A stretch of 64,000 bases of DNA, taken from NCBI GenBank assembly GCA_016929795.1, contig JAFGIA010000231.1, positions 1 to 64,000 of the forward strand. Direction: 5' to 3'. The DNA comes from Anaerolineae bacterium (GTDB lineage: Bacteria; Chloroflexota; Anaerolineae; JAAYZQ01). Within the stretch, counting starts at the first letter, position 1. Every line of letters starts with the position of its first letter. Shown in pieces: positions 34,232-43,536 of this stretch. A program made the translations under genes and the position numbers. The notes under the pieces were generated by a model. It saw nothing but the letters and a program-made list of their open reading frames with translations. It was not told the DNA's origin and searched no databases.

Positions 34232-35335
34232 CTATGCAGCGCGCAGCGCCCCCTCGATCTCTTCCGCCGCCCAGGGCAGCACGCTTGCGCACGCGCGCAC
34301 CAGGCCCCAGCAGCCGGCCATCATCATGTCGCCGTAGGGCACGGCGAGGTAGGGGCGCAGCTCGGAGCCGGCGAGCATGCCGCGGCGCGGCCCGGTGATG
34401 GCGAGAAAGTCCATCTGGTTGCACTCGATGTCGCGATCGAGCAGCAGCGCGCCGTGCCCGTGGTGGGCAAAGAGCGCTTCGTGGTCGAGGGTGCCGGCGG
34501 TGAGCTCCACGAGCAACCACTCCAGCTCCTCGCGGTTGAGCAGGCCTGTGTGGTGCTCGAACAAGCCGGCGATCTGTCCGTTGCACAGGTGAAAGGCGAG
34601 CGTGTGCATGTTGCCCACGTTGGCCACCACGATGGCCCCCTGCTGCCTGCGCACGACAGGGTCCTCGGTGGCTCCCAGCACTGCTGCCGGTGCTGTGTCC
34701 ATCACCACCAGCATGCGGTCTGACGGGGCGGTGGCGGCGACGGCTTGCAGGCGGGTCATGCTCGGCGGGATCTCGTCGCGGGGAAAGGCAAATGCGGCCA
34801 GGCCACGGCCGGTGTCGATCCGTTGTGCCAGGTACTTGAAGCGGAAGAGGCGATCACTGACGCCAGGCGGGGCGGCACCATGGTCAAAGACGGCGAGAGC
34901 CAGGACGTCGACGGCATCGAGGTCGACGTCAAAGTTGGCAAAGGCGCGGGCCAGCGCCCTGTAGTCAAAATCGCGCATCTCCAGGCGGCGCACCCCGGTG
35001 AGGCCTGCTGCCTCGTCCTCACTCACGACCTGCACGCCCATCTCGCCTACCTCGTCCAGATCGTCGTTGAAGGTGCGGGCGGCGTTGGGGGTGGCGTACA
35101 CGCGCCGGCCGGCTGCCAGGTGCTCGTCGACAGCCCAGGTGGACGGCCCGCCGCCCATCGTCACGCCAGTGAGCAGCACATCCTCACCTGCGCGGGTGGC
35201 GGCGCGCACGCTTGCCGCCAGGAGGCGGGTGGGCGAGGGCACGACCATTTTGAGGGCGTTTTCGGGCTCTTTGCTCGTGTCAAAGAGGAGTATGTCTTCT
35301 GTCCCTGTACCGATATCTACAGCCAAGATTTGCAT
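34232..35335 (-). CDS. DUF1786 protein (actin-like ATPase fold, annotated in databases as putative PFL-activating enzyme)
   Basis: This 367-residue protein begins ILAVDIGTGTEDILLFDT, a phosphate-1 loop of the actin/hexokinase fold, and has VANVGNMHTLAFHL later as a likely phosphate-2 loop. The family is DUF1786. The name pyruvate formate-lyase activator in some databases is not supported by any radical SAM motif here. A pair of tyrosines or histidines in FEHHTGLLNREELEWLL is conserved-looking. The ATG at 35335 follows GGAGCGAG. The function is unknown. Confidence 0.7.
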   Translation of the reverse strand: MQILAVDIGTGTEDILLFDTSKEPENALKMVVPSPTRLLAASVRAATRAGEDVLLTGVTMGGGPSTWAVDEHLAAGRRVYATPNAARTFNDDLDEVGEMGVQVVSEDEAAGLTGVRRLEMRDFDYRALARAFANFDVDLDAVDVLALAVFDHGAAPPGVSDRLFRFKYLAQRIDTGRGLAAFAFPRDEIPPSMTRLQAVAATAPSDRMLVVMDTAPAAVLGATEDPVVRRQQGAIVVANVGNMHTLAFHLCNGQIAGLFEHHTGLLNREELEWLLVELTAGTLDHEALFAHHGHGALLLDRDIECNQMDFLAITGPRRGMLAGSELRPYLAVPYGDMMMAGCWGLVRACASVLPWAAEEIEGALRAA

Positions 35336-35461
35336 GTCTCGCTCCGTTGCCAGAGTCTCAGTTTCTGCCCATCTGTCCTGGCGGGGTTGAGTGACGGCTT
35401 GCCAGTCAGCCAGCCGCGAGTGCACAGCGCGCACTGGCGGCAGAACGGACGGCTGAAAAGG

Positions 35462-37693
35462 CTATTCGGACATGGGGAGGACGAGAAGGTAGAGATTCTG
35501 GCCGCTGAGGACAAATGCCTGCCCCTCGATCTCGTCGACAAAGATGCTCGATACCTGGGCCAGGGCATCGCCATTTTCTTCAGCCAGCGTATTGCCCAGG
35601 CGGAACTGCTGCTTGAAAACCCCTTCCTTGCTTGCCTGCACGATCCGGCTGTTGCCCCGGTCTGCCAGGTAGAGCCATTGTGTCTCATCCGGCGGGCGCG
35701 TAAAGAGGGCAGTGGGGTTGGCAGGGGGCACGTCCCAGCCGGTAAGCTGGAAGGTGTCGGGTAAACCGGTCGTCAGCTTGAGGATGCTGCCGTCGGCATA
35801 AAGTAGATAGATGCTGTCGCCGATGCTTATGTCGATCACGCCCGCGAGGTCCACCGGTTCCTGGAGCCATTCGTCGGGCGGCACGGCATAGCCGTCGGGG
35901 GTGGGGGCGTAACGCCAGATCTGGTTGGCGTTTGAATCGAGCACGTAAAAGCGGCCCGAGTGACCACCCACCAGTGCCGGGAACTGCCAGGCGTCGGTGC
36001 TGGATACCTTCAGGGGCACTAGCTGGCCTGTCGCCGGGTCATAGTCGAGGAGGCTGCCGCCGCTTTCCAGAATGACCAGGCTCGCCTTCTGGCGGCTGGG
36101 GCCAATCGGCATCCACGTCATGTCCACCATGTCACCCACCAGCACGCTGCCCACCTGCATTCCACGCTGGACGAGCACCGTCTCGCGTGTGTCGGGATCG
36201 AGTGTGCGGCCGAGCGCTTGGTCGAGGCGGTGGTAATATACCTTGCCATTCTGGCGATCCATGACAAAGACGTGTACCCCCTGAACGATCACGCGCGACA
36301 GGTCGGCGTTGGTTGGGTAGCTGTTCAGGATACCGCTCCAGGTGATGCGCTGCACATTGTTGATCACGTCGAGGCGCGTGCGGATGCTCTGCCGCAGGTT
36401 GGTGGCGCCTGGATAGTCGGGCTCGCGCGCGATGAGGTCGTCGAGCGCCTGCTCGGCGCCCGTCAGGTAGGTGCGGGATAGGGCTGGATCTGTGGTAGTT
36501 TCTGCTTCTTGCCACTGGGCCTGAGCCTGAGCCCACAGTGCATCCAGCTCGGATCGGACTGCGTGCCCACGGCGGAGGAGTGTGGTGACGACGATCACCG
36601 CGATGATGAGGGGAATGAGCAGCGCCACGGCGATGAGCGCCTTTTGTACTTGGTCACTCGGGCCACTTGGGCGTGTGGCCTCGCGCTTGGAGGGTGGCGC
36701 GGCGGCGGCCGTCGCAGGCGCAGCACCAGCCGACGACGTGGGCGAGGTACCGCGCGCGGGCACCATGCGAGCCAATAGGGTCTTGATGCCGCCGCCGACG
36801 GCGGCGCTGGCGGCACGTAGTGTGTCGCTTGTGGCAGCCGCCAGGCGCTGGCCGGTGTCGCCGATGCGCTGCACGACCCCTCCATCTTGCCCTGCCTGCA
36901 CAGCGCGCGGCGTGGGAACCGGCCCTGGGGGTGTTTCATGTACGGGCGCAGTGGGCACGTGGGCCGGCAACCGATCGAGCGTGTCCTCAGAAGCCGGCTC
37001 CTGGCCGATGTGTACGACGAGGGCGGAGAGGTCACTGCCGTGCGCTTCAGAGAGCAGTCCCTCCAGGGTAGCCTCGATGGGCCGCCGGCTCAGCAGATCG
37101 CGCCACGCCTGGGGCGCGACGAGGCGTGGCAGCACGTCGCCCGTGAGGAGGATGGTGTCTCCCTGGCGGACGGTGGTGTGGGCAAGGGCAATGTTGATGT
37201 CGTGGCGCTCGCCGAGTGCCCAGGCGTCCACCTCTTCGCGCGGAACGCCGTCGAGCCATGGTGACACGTCAGGGTAGCGCTCCACCTGGCCATCGCGCTC
37301 GATGAATATCGCAGTGGGTCCGGCCTGCGCGATGAACAGATCATCGTGGCGCAGCACTGCACACGAGATGCCGGCTGTACGCCGTTCGCCGGGCAGCGAG
37401 TCGCGGTTCTCTGTGAAAATGGTTGTGTTTACGCGGCGCAAGGCTTGCTGCAGGCCGGCGGTGACGCTACCGCGCTGTGCATAATAGACATCACGCACGA
37501 TCTCGGCCAGCTCCCTCTCTCGCACATCGCGATCTCGGATTGCACCGCCAACCTCGACGATGACATAGAGGTTGCCACGGCTGCGGCCTCGTGACAGGCG
37601 CGTGGCACGCTCGTCAGCGAGGATGCCGTGCGCCTGCGCGTCGCGACTGCCACCTCGAAGCGCAACCTGGCCCACCGTCGTCTTGACGCCCAT
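35462..37693 (-). CDS. Degenerate PP2C-like domain, membrane anchor and beta-propeller-like protein
   Basis: The protein has 743 residues. Residues about 20-230 resemble a PP2C phosphatase by spacing (GNLYVIVEVGGAIRDRD, AGISCAVLRHDDLFIAQAGP, GDTILLTGDVLPRL), but the metal-binding aspartates expected in the VADG and SDG positions are missing, so it is probably catalytically dead. A proline/threonine-rich linker follows, then a single membrane segment (ALIAVALLIPLIIAVIVV, near 350) and a C-terminal half with NHL-like blades such as GRFYVLDSNANQIWRY and QWLYLADRGNSRIVQ. This suggests an inside PP2C-like sensor and an outside propeller. The function is unknown. Confidence 0.65.
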   Translation of the reverse strand: MGVKTTVGQVALRGGSRDAQAHGILADERATRLSRGRSRGNLYVIVEVGGAIRDRDVRERELAEIVRDVYYAQRGSVTAGLQQALRRVNTTIFTENRDSLPGERRTAGISCAVLRHDDLFIAQAGPTAIFIERDGQVERYPDVSPWLDGVPREEVDAWALGERHDINIALAHTTVRQGDTILLTGDVLPRLVAPQAWRDLLSRRPIEATLEGLLSEAHGSDLSALVVHIGQEPASEDTLDRLPAHVPTAPVHETPPGPVPTPRAVQAGQDGGVVQRIGDTGQRLAAATSDTLRAASAAVGGGIKTLLARMVPARGTSPTSSAGAAPATAAAAPPSKREATRPSGPSDQVQKALIAVALLIPLIIAVIVVTTLLRRGHAVRSELDALWAQAQAQWQEAETTTDPALSRTYLTGAEQALDDLIAREPDYPGATNLRQSIRTRLDVINNVQRITWSGILNSYPTNADLSRVIVQGVHVFVMDRQNGKVYYHRLDQALGRTLDPDTRETVLVQRGMQVGSVLVGDMVDMTWMPIGPSRQKASLVILESGGSLLDYDPATGQLVPLKVSSTDAWQFPALVGGHSGRFYVLDSNANQIWRYAPTPDGYAVPPDEWLQEPVDLAGVIDISIGDSIYLLYADGSILKLTTGLPDTFQLTGWDVPPANPTALFTRPPDETQWLYLADRGNSRIVQASKEGVFKQQFRLGNTLAEENGDALAQVSSIFVDEIEGQAFVLSGQNLYLLVLPMSE

Positions 37694-37759
37694 GCACTCT
37701 TCCTCCTATGGCCTAGAACCGGCACTCTGGTGGCGGCGCACCTCACACGGCCCGGCAGC

Positions 37760-37813
37760 ACGGAAAAGAAATGCGGGGCGGTCGACCACCTCCGGTGGCG
37801 AAACAGCCCCGCA
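37760..37813 (-). terminator. Intrinsic terminator after the 334-residue membrane protein gene
   Basis: Read leftwards, arms TGCGGGGC and GCCCCGCA (37806-37813 and 37772-37779) enclose a smaller CCACC-GGTGG hairpin and are followed by ATTTCTTTTCC. It lies 43 bases past the stop codon of the gene at 37856. It separates that gene from the degenerate PP2C gene. Confidence 0.6.
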
Positions 37814-37855
37814 CCTGCTTGACTGGCAGGGACAACCCGCAATACAGGACGCGGC

Positions 37856-38860
37856 CTAGGCCTGTTTTATGTTCGCCACCATCTCCACTTTCAACCGGGC
37901 AAAATAGCTCCTGGGCGGCGCCTCTCCGCCGTTGCCGTAGAGCAGCTCCTCGACAGAACATTGCACCTGGAGCCCGGTAGTCTCGAGCGAGAAGGTCTGG
38001 CCTGGCTGGGCGAGCACGGCCTCGCCCTTCGACGCCAGCTTGGCACGTAGCACGCTATCGTTGTAGGCATACTCGCTCATCAGCACCTTGGTCACGGTCC
38101 GGATGTCGCTCTTGTCAAAGAGCCATACTTCAAAGGCCGTCACCTTGTCGGGGGCTCCGCCGGCACCCACAGTCTCAGAGATACCGACCCCGCACTCGCC
38201 CAGGAACTCGCCCATGGGCGTCTCGATGCTGAAGGACTCGTCATAGGTGTCCTCGCCCAGCTCGTACGTGGTGATAAAGTGGCCAAGTGGCGGCTGGCCG
38301 ACACCTTCCCACTCTTCAGCCATCGTCACCGCGGCAGCCGGGCGCGCAGGCGCTGCCTGCTCAGGGCGCGTGCCGCGTCGGCGCAGCGCGACCCGCAGGC
38401 CGATCCAGCCGAGCACAAAGACGAGGAGGACGCCCAAAAAGACAAAGCAGGGCAGCATAAAGCGCTCCAAGAACCCTTTCTCTGCTTCGGCCGGTTCAGC
38501 CGGCAGTGGGGCGGCGGCCGGCTCGATCCCAAGGACCGTTGCCAGGTCCTCGATGTTCTGCACCTTCTCAGCTTGGCCGTCCGCCTCATAGCGCTGGATG
38601 GCGGTCGCGACGGCTTCCGACATTTCCTCCTGGCTCCAGACCTCGAGATAGCTGGCAGCGAGGTCGACGTCGTTGTAGAGTGCAAAGTTGTCGGCAACCA
38701 GGCCAATGTACTCGGCACGCTCGTCGGGCACCAGGTCGTAGGAGTGAGCTCCCTCGTATTTGGCAGGGAACAGTTGCCAGAAGAAGAGCATCCCCAGCAG
38801 GAGACCCAGTACCACGCCTACGATGCCGATGATCAGGCTTTTGCGGTCAAACAATCCCAT
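37856..38860 (-). CDS. Two-pass membrane protein of unknown function
   Basis: The 334-residue protein has one N-terminal membrane segment (LIIGIVGVVLGLLLGMLFFWQLFP) and a second near residues 135-160 (PCFVFLGVLLVFVLGWIGL). Between them is an acidic helical domain rich in YIGLVADNFALYND and VQNIEDLATVLGIEP. After the second segment is a beta-rich domain (about 190-330) of unknown fold. I do not recognise the family. A promoter (38955-38983) precedes and a terminator follows, so it appears monocistronic. Confidence 0.7.
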   Translation of the reverse strand: MGLFDRKSLIIGIVGVVLGLLLGMLFFWQLFPAKYEGAHSYDLVPDERAEYIGLVADNFALYNDVDLAASYLEVWSQEEMSEAVATAIQRYEADGQAEKVQNIEDLATVLGIEPAAAPLPAEPAEAEKGFLERFMLPCFVFLGVLLVFVLGWIGLRVALRRRGTRPEQAAPARPAAAVTMAEEWEGVGQPPLGHFITTYELGEDTYDESFSIETPMGEFLGECGVGISETVGAGGAPDKVTAFEVWLFDKSDIRTVTKVLMSEYAYNDSVLRAKLASKGEAVLAQPGQTFSLETTGLQVQCSVEELLYGNGGEAPPRSYFARLKVEMVANIKQA

Positions 38861-38954
38861 TGTGCGCCTCCCTTTCTCCCTCGTTCATCATCGCAACGGT
38901 GGCCAACCGTTCGCCGTGCGATAGTGCGGGCCTCCATAGGCCGTGACTTGACTT

Positions 38955-38983
38955 ATTTTATCACAACGTCTGATTTTGCACAA
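38955..38983 (-). promoter_or_regulatory. Probable promoter for the unknown membrane protein gene
   Basis: Read leftwards, TTGTGC (38978-38983) and TAAAAT (38955-38960) are 17 bases apart. The -35 is weak. The local sequence is much more AT-rich than its surroundings, which supports a promoter. It lies 95 bases upstream of the start codon at 38860. Confidence 0.5.
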
Positions 38984-39000
38984 GTCGCAAGGGGTTATGT

Positions 39001-40062
39001 TCAATGCACCACGGGCTGCTTGGGCGTTTGGGTCAGGATGTCGACCCCGTCATCACGGATCAAGACCAGATCTTCGATGCGCACGCCAAACTCGCCGGGC
39101 AGGTAGATGCCGGGCTCGACGGTGAGCGTCATGCCCGCCTGCAAGGTGTCCTGCGACAGGCGGCCTGCGCGCGGTGCTTCGTGCACGGCGAGGCCGACGC
39201 CATGGCCCAGCCCGTGTCCAAAATAGTCGCCATAACCCGCTTGCGTGATTACGTCGCGCGCAATGGCGTCTGCTTCCCGACCTGTCGTGCCGGCACGGAT
39301 GGCCGCCTCGGCCGCTTCCTGGGCGCGCAGCACGATCTGCCATACCTCCAAGTATTTCGCTGCGGGCTCGCCGAGGCACACGGTGCGCGTCATGTCCGAG
39401 GCATAGCCGTCGACGACGGCACCGATGTCGACGACGATCGGCTCGCCCGCGACGATCTCGCGGTCGCCGGGGCGGGCATGGGGCAGCGCGCCGTTCGGCC
39501 CGGCGGCGACGATCAGGTCAAAGGCGACCTTGCTCGCGCCATGCTCGCGCATATACTTTTCGATCTCCCACGCTGCCTGGCGCTCGGTCATGCCTGGCTC
39601 AAGCACCTCGAGAAAGTGGGCCAAGGCCGCGTCGGTAAGCGCCACCGAGCGACGGATCGCCTCGATCTCGTCCCCATCCTTCACGGCGCGCACCTTTTCG
39701 ACTACCTGCTTGACTGGCACCCAGGCCAGGCCGTCCGTCGCGCTGCTGAGCGTGCGCAGCTCGTCCACGGTGACGTGTTCTGCCTCGAACCCGAGCCGCT
39801 CGATGCCGAGGTCTTGCACGAGGCCGGGCAGCAGATCGGCGAACCGGTCGGTGATGCGGGCCAGCTCAAAGTTGGGCGCCTGGTGCCTCACTTGCTCATA
39901 GTAACGAAAGTCGGTGGCAAGCAACGCCGCGCCTGGCAAGATGAGCAGGTAGCCGGCAGAGCCGGTAAAGCCCGACAGGTAGCGGCGGTTCTCCGGCTGC
40001 GATATGAGCAGGGCGTCCACCCCATGCTCGCCTAGTGCCTCGCGTACTCGATCTAGTCTCAT
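39001..40062 (-). CDS. pepQ: M24-family Xaa-Pro aminopeptidase
   Basis: The protein has about 353 residues. The creatinase-like N-terminal domain starts DRVREALGEHGVDALLISQPENRRYLSGFTGS and the metal ligands are seen in VDIGAVVDGYASDMTRT (two Asp), GHGLGHGVGL (His), LTVEPGIYLP (Glu) and FGVRIEDLVLI (Glu). It removes X from X-Pro peptides. The ATG at 40062 follows GGAGGAG. It lies 33 bases after topA and ends the long housekeeping array. The gene symbol is a family guess; pepP is possible. Confidence 0.88.
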   Translation of the reverse strand: MRLDRVREALGEHGVDALLISQPENRRYLSGFTGSAGYLLILPGAALLATDFRYYEQVRHQAPNFELARITDRFADLLPGLVQDLGIERLGFEAEHVTVDELRTLSSATDGLAWVPVKQVVEKVRAVKDGDEIEAIRRSVALTDAALAHFLEVLEPGMTERQAAWEIEKYMREHGASKVAFDLIVAAGPNGALPHARPGDREIVAGEPIVVDIGAVVDGYASDMTRTVCLGEPAAKYLEVWQIVLRAQEAAEAAIRAGTTGREADAIARDVITQAGYGDYFGHGLGHGVGLAVHEAPRAGRLSQDTLQAGMTLTVEPGIYLPGEFGVRIEDLVLIRDDGVDILTQTPKQPVVH

Positions 40063-40095
40063 GGTCATCTCCTCCGTGCCTCTCTGTAACCGCAT

Positions 40096-42393
40096 TTATT
40101 CCGATTCGGGCTGCGGCTCTTTCCACGTTGTCCATGGGCACGATGTCTCGTCGTCGGCGCGATAGTTGGCGCATCCCCAGAAGCGGCGGCCCTTGCGCGT
40201 CCGCCGCTCGATCACCGCGCCGCCGCACAGCGGGCACACCACGTCGGGCAGGGGGATGGGCTGTGTGTAGCGACATGTGGGCCAGCCACTGCAGCCGATG
40301 AACTTGCCATAGCGCCCCAGCCGGATGAGGAGCGGCTTGCCACACTCGGGGCAGAGCTCGCCTGTCGGCTCGGGCTCAAAGGTGACCTCGGGCATTTCCG
40401 CGCGCGCGACATCGACCCGGGCCGAGAAGGGTGCGTAGAAATGGCGGAGCATGGGCACCCACTCGACCTCGCCGGTGGCGATCGCGTCAAGCTTTTCTTC
40501 CATGTCGGCGGTAAAGCCGACGTCGAGCACGTCGGGAAAGAACTCGACGAGTAGATCGTTCACCGTAAAGCCCAGGGGGGTGGGCACGAGCCTTTTCTGC
40601 TCGCGCGCGATATAGTGGCGCGCCAGAAGTGTCTGGAGCGTCGGGGCATAGGTGCTTGGCCGGCCAATGCCATTCTCCTCCAACGCCCGGATCAGCGACG
40701 CATCGGTGTAACGCGGCGGCGGTTGGGTAAAATGCTGGGCCGGGATCAGGCGCAGCAGCGCCAGCATCTCGCCCTGGGCCAGGCTCGGCAGATCTATCCC
40801 CTCACCCTCTTCCGTCTCGTCCTCTTCCTCGCGTCCTTCTTCGTACACAGCCAGGAAGCCCATGAACTTGATGACCGATCCGGTGGCGCGAAAGAGATAG
40901 GGTTTGGATGCTCCCCGTGGGCCGGCGACAATGTCGACCGACGTCTGATTGAGAATGGCGGGGGCCATTTGACTGGCGATAAATCGCTGCCAGATCAGGG
41001 TGTAGAGCCGGTATTCGTCCCGCGACAAATATTCCTTGAGAGATTCTGGGGCGCGGCTGACACCGGTGGGACGGATCGCCTCGTGCGCCTCCTGGGCGCC
41101 CTTGGCGCGCGACTTGTACACGGGCGGCTTTTCAGGCAGGTAGCCGGGGCCATAGCGCTCGCGGATGACGGTGCGCGCCTCTTCCTGGGCAGAGGTGGCG
41201 ACGTTGAGCGAGTCGGTGCGCATGTAGGTGATCAGGCCGGTGCGTTCGCCGCCCCCCACGTCCTTGCCCTCGTACAGCGCCTGGGCAATCGCCATCGTCT
41301 TGCCAGCGGAAAAGCGCAGTTTGCGGCTGGCCTCTTGCTGCATGGTGCTCGTCATAAAGGGGGGCGCTGGGTTGCGCCTGCGCTCGCGGCGGGTGACCGC
41401 TTCGACGATGTATTCGGCGCCCTCCAGGTCGTCGACAACCGCCTGGGCGTCGGCCTGGTTCTTCAGGTCGGGATCCTCACCCCGGATCTTGAATAGGCGT
41501 GCAGTGAAGGGGCGCGCGTCCCCCCGTATGCCAGGGGCCTTGTCCTGAATGTCCTGCGCCAGCTTTTGCAGCTCCGCCTCGATCGTCCAATATTCGACTG
41601 GCACGAACGCCTCGATCTCGCGCTCGCGCTCGCAGATCAGGCGCAGTGTCACCGACTGGACGCGCCCGGCCGACAGGCCGCGGCGACCCAGCTTGTCGCG
41701 GAGGAGCGGGCTGAGTGTAAAGCCGACGACGCGGTCCAGGATGCGCCGGGCCTGCTGCGAGTCGACACGCAGCTCGTCGATCGGGCGCGGATGGCCAAAC
41801 GCATGCGCCACTGCCTGCTGGGTGATCTCGTGGAACTCGACACGGTGGACCGGGATGCCGCGCAGCTCGCGCATCAACGCCGCCTTCAGGTGCCAGGCGA
41901 TCGCCTCTCCTTCGCGGTCGGGGTCGGTGGCGAGATATACCTCGGACGCCTTGCTGGCCTCGTGGCGCAGCTTGTCGACGACCTCCTTTTTCTTGACCGG
42001 GATGACGTAGCGCGGCTGAAAATCGTGCTCGATGTCGACGCCCATCCGGTTCGAGGGCAGGTCGCGGATGTGGCCCACCGACGCCTCGACGCTGTATCCG
42101 CGGCCAAGAAAGCGGCCGACGGTGCGTGCCTTGGCGGGCGACTCGACGATGACCATCCTGGGGCCGTGGGCCTTGCGCTCCTGGGTTGCCCTTGTTTCCA
42201 CCGTGTGCCTGGCAGGGTCGAGTTCCTCGTGGGCCGGCGTGGCGCCAAAGCGCACGATCTTGGTTCCACACTCGGGACACGTGCCCTGCGTTGCCGGGCG
42301 GTGGCTGGCGCCGAGAAAGACGGCCTGGGCGCCCGAAATTGGCCGCTTTTCTCGGCATTTGACGCAGTAGCCTACCATGTGCTCGTCGGCCAT
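40096..42393 (-). CDS. topA: DNA topoisomerase I with N-terminal DUF5679-like zinc ribbon
   Basis: The protein has 765 residues. The first 50 residues form a zinc ribbon, with GYCVKCREKRPI and GTCPECGTKI, matching DUF5679, which is not part of the classical enzyme. The Toprim domain begins MVIVESPAKARTVGRFLGRGY with DPDREGEAIAWHL. The catalytic tyrosine is Tyr390 in GLITYMRTDSL. The C-terminus holds two topoisomerase zinc ribbons (LCPECGKPLLIRLGRYGKF and VVCPLCGGAVIERRTRKG). It relaxes negative supercoils. The gene begins four bases after manC ends and is co-transcribed. Confidence 0.95.
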   Translation of the reverse strand: MADEHMVGYCVKCREKRPISGAQAVFLGASHRPATQGTCPECGTKIVRFGATPAHEELDPARHTVETRATQERKAHGPRMVIVESPAKARTVGRFLGRGYSVEASVGHIRDLPSNRMGVDIEHDFQPRYVIPVKKKEVVDKLRHEASKASEVYLATDPDREGEAIAWHLKAALMRELRGIPVHRVEFHEITQQAVAHAFGHPRPIDELRVDSQQARRILDRVVGFTLSPLLRDKLGRRGLSAGRVQSVTLRLICEREREIEAFVPVEYWTIEAELQKLAQDIQDKAPGIRGDARPFTARLFKIRGEDPDLKNQADAQAVVDDLEGAEYIVEAVTRRERRRNPAPPFMTSTMQQEASRKLRFSAGKTMAIAQALYEGKDVGGGERTGLITYMRTDSLNVATSAQEEARTVIRERYGPGYLPEKPPVYKSRAKGAQEAHEAIRPTGVSRAPESLKEYLSRDEYRLYTLIWQRFIASQMAPAILNQTSVDIVAGPRGASKPYLFRATGSVIKFMGFLAVYEEGREEEDETEEGEGIDLPSLAQGEMLALLRLIPAQHFTQPPPRYTDASLIRALEENGIGRPSTYAPTLQTLLARHYIAREQKRLVPTPLGFTVNDLLVEFFPDVLDVGFTADMEEKLDAIATGEVEWVPMLRHFYAPFSARVDVARAEMPEVTFEPEPTGELCPECGKPLLIRLGRYGKFIGCSGWPTCRYTQPIPLPDVVCPLCGGAVIERRTRKGRRFWGCANYRADDETSCPWTTWKEPQPESE

Positions 42394-42396
42394 GTT

Positions 42397-43497
42397 TTAC
42401 AGGTACTTGTCGATGCCGCGCGACTCGATCGCTTTGACCACGTCGCGCACATCCTGTGCATGCTTCTTGGGGCAGACGAGAACGGCATCGTGCGTGACGA
42501 CGACGATAAAGCCGTCGAGGCCGATGGTGGCGACCAGTCGACCGTCGCCGGCGTACACGTAGGTATCCGACGTGTCGATCAGGACGGCCTCACCGCCACC
42601 CCGCGTCGCATTGCCGCCGGCGCCAGCGGGCAAAAGGGCCGACAAGGTGGCCCAATTGCCCACGTCGTCCCACCCGATATCGACAGGCACCGTGGCGACC
42701 CGTGCCGCGCTCTCCATGACGCCATAGTCGATGGAGGTGCGTGGCACCCTCTGCCACGCGGCCGCCAGCGTCTCGGCGCGGCGTGGCGTATCCCAGGCGT
42801 GCGCCAGGGTCACCAGCTCGTCGTGCAGGGCCGGCATCTGGCGCGCGATTTCACGCAGGATGGTGTCGGCTTGCCAGACAAAGATGCCGCCGTTCCAGTA
42901 ATAGTCGCCGCTCGCGACGAACCGTTCGGCGGTGGCGGCATCGGGCTTTTCCGTAAAACGTACGACGCGATAGATGGGGATGCTGTCCGCGCGGCCATCG
43001 CCGGTATCGAGCAGCTCGCCGCGCTGGATGTAGCCATAGCCCGTGTGCGCGTGGTCGGGGGTGATCCCGAGCGTGACCAGGTAATCATCCCTGGCAACGC
43101 GCGCGGCTGCCGAAATGGCGGCGCGAAAGCCGGCGCCGTCGGCGATGCGGTGATCGGCCGGAAAGACGGCCATCAGGCCGTGTGGGTTGCGCTCGCGTAC
43201 GGCGACGGTGGCGAGGCCGATAGCCGGTGCGGTGTTGCGCGGTCCTGGCTCGCACAGCACGTTCTCTGCTGGCAGGCCTGGCACCTGCTCCCTTACAGTG
43301 GTAGCATGATCGTCGCCGACGACGACCAATACACGCTCCATCGGCACGAGGGGCTCAATTCGATCGACGGTCTCTTGCAGCATCGTGCGCTCGCCGATGA
43401 GGTCGAGGAACTGCTTGGGCGTGGCCCCGCGGCTGCGTGGCCAGAGCCGCGAGCCAATGCCACCGGCCATGATCACTGCATACAGGTCTTTAGTCAA
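42397..43497 (-). CDS. manC: Mannose-1-phosphate guanylyltransferase
   Basis: The 366-residue protein has the nucleotidyl pyrophosphorylase signature AVIMAGGIGSRLWPRSRG with PKQFLDL, the FPADHRIADG motif, RFTEKPDAATAERFV and DIGWDDVGNWATL. It makes GDP-mannose for glycans. A TTG at 43497, five bases after GGGAGG, is preferred over an ATG at 43524 that has no ribosome binding site. The isomerase domain of bifunctional forms is absent. It sits between dprA and topA, and so is embedded in an informational operon. Confidence 0.92.
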   Translation of the reverse strand: MTKDLYAVIMAGGIGSRLWPRSRGATPKQFLDLIGERTMLQETVDRIEPLVPMERVLVVVGDDHATTVREQVPGLPAENVLCEPGPRNTAPAIGLATVAVRERNPHGLMAVFPADHRIADGAGFRAAISAAARVARDDYLVTLGITPDHAHTGYGYIQRGELLDTGDGRADSIPIYRVVRFTEKPDAATAERFVASGDYYWNGGIFVWQADTILREIARQMPALHDELVTLAHAWDTPRRAETLAAAWQRVPRTSIDYGVMESAARVATVPVDIGWDDVGNWATLSALLPAGAGGNATRGGGEAVLIDTSDTYVYAGDGRLVATIGLDGFIVVVTHDAVLVCPKKHAQDVRDVVKAIESRGIDKYL

Positions 43498-43536
43498 GAT
43501 CGCCTCCCGTAGGGATCGAGTCATGGATGGAGGGGG

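Noticed and set aside
34232..35335. Pyruvate formate-lyase activating enzyme
   Set aside because: The DUF1786 gene has no CxxxCxxC radical SAM motif; only the database name suggests it.
41566..43512. Long rightward open frame of 648 codons opposite topA and manC
   Set aside because: It is antisense to two clear genes, has no recognisable domain, and long antisense frames are common in GC-rich DNA.
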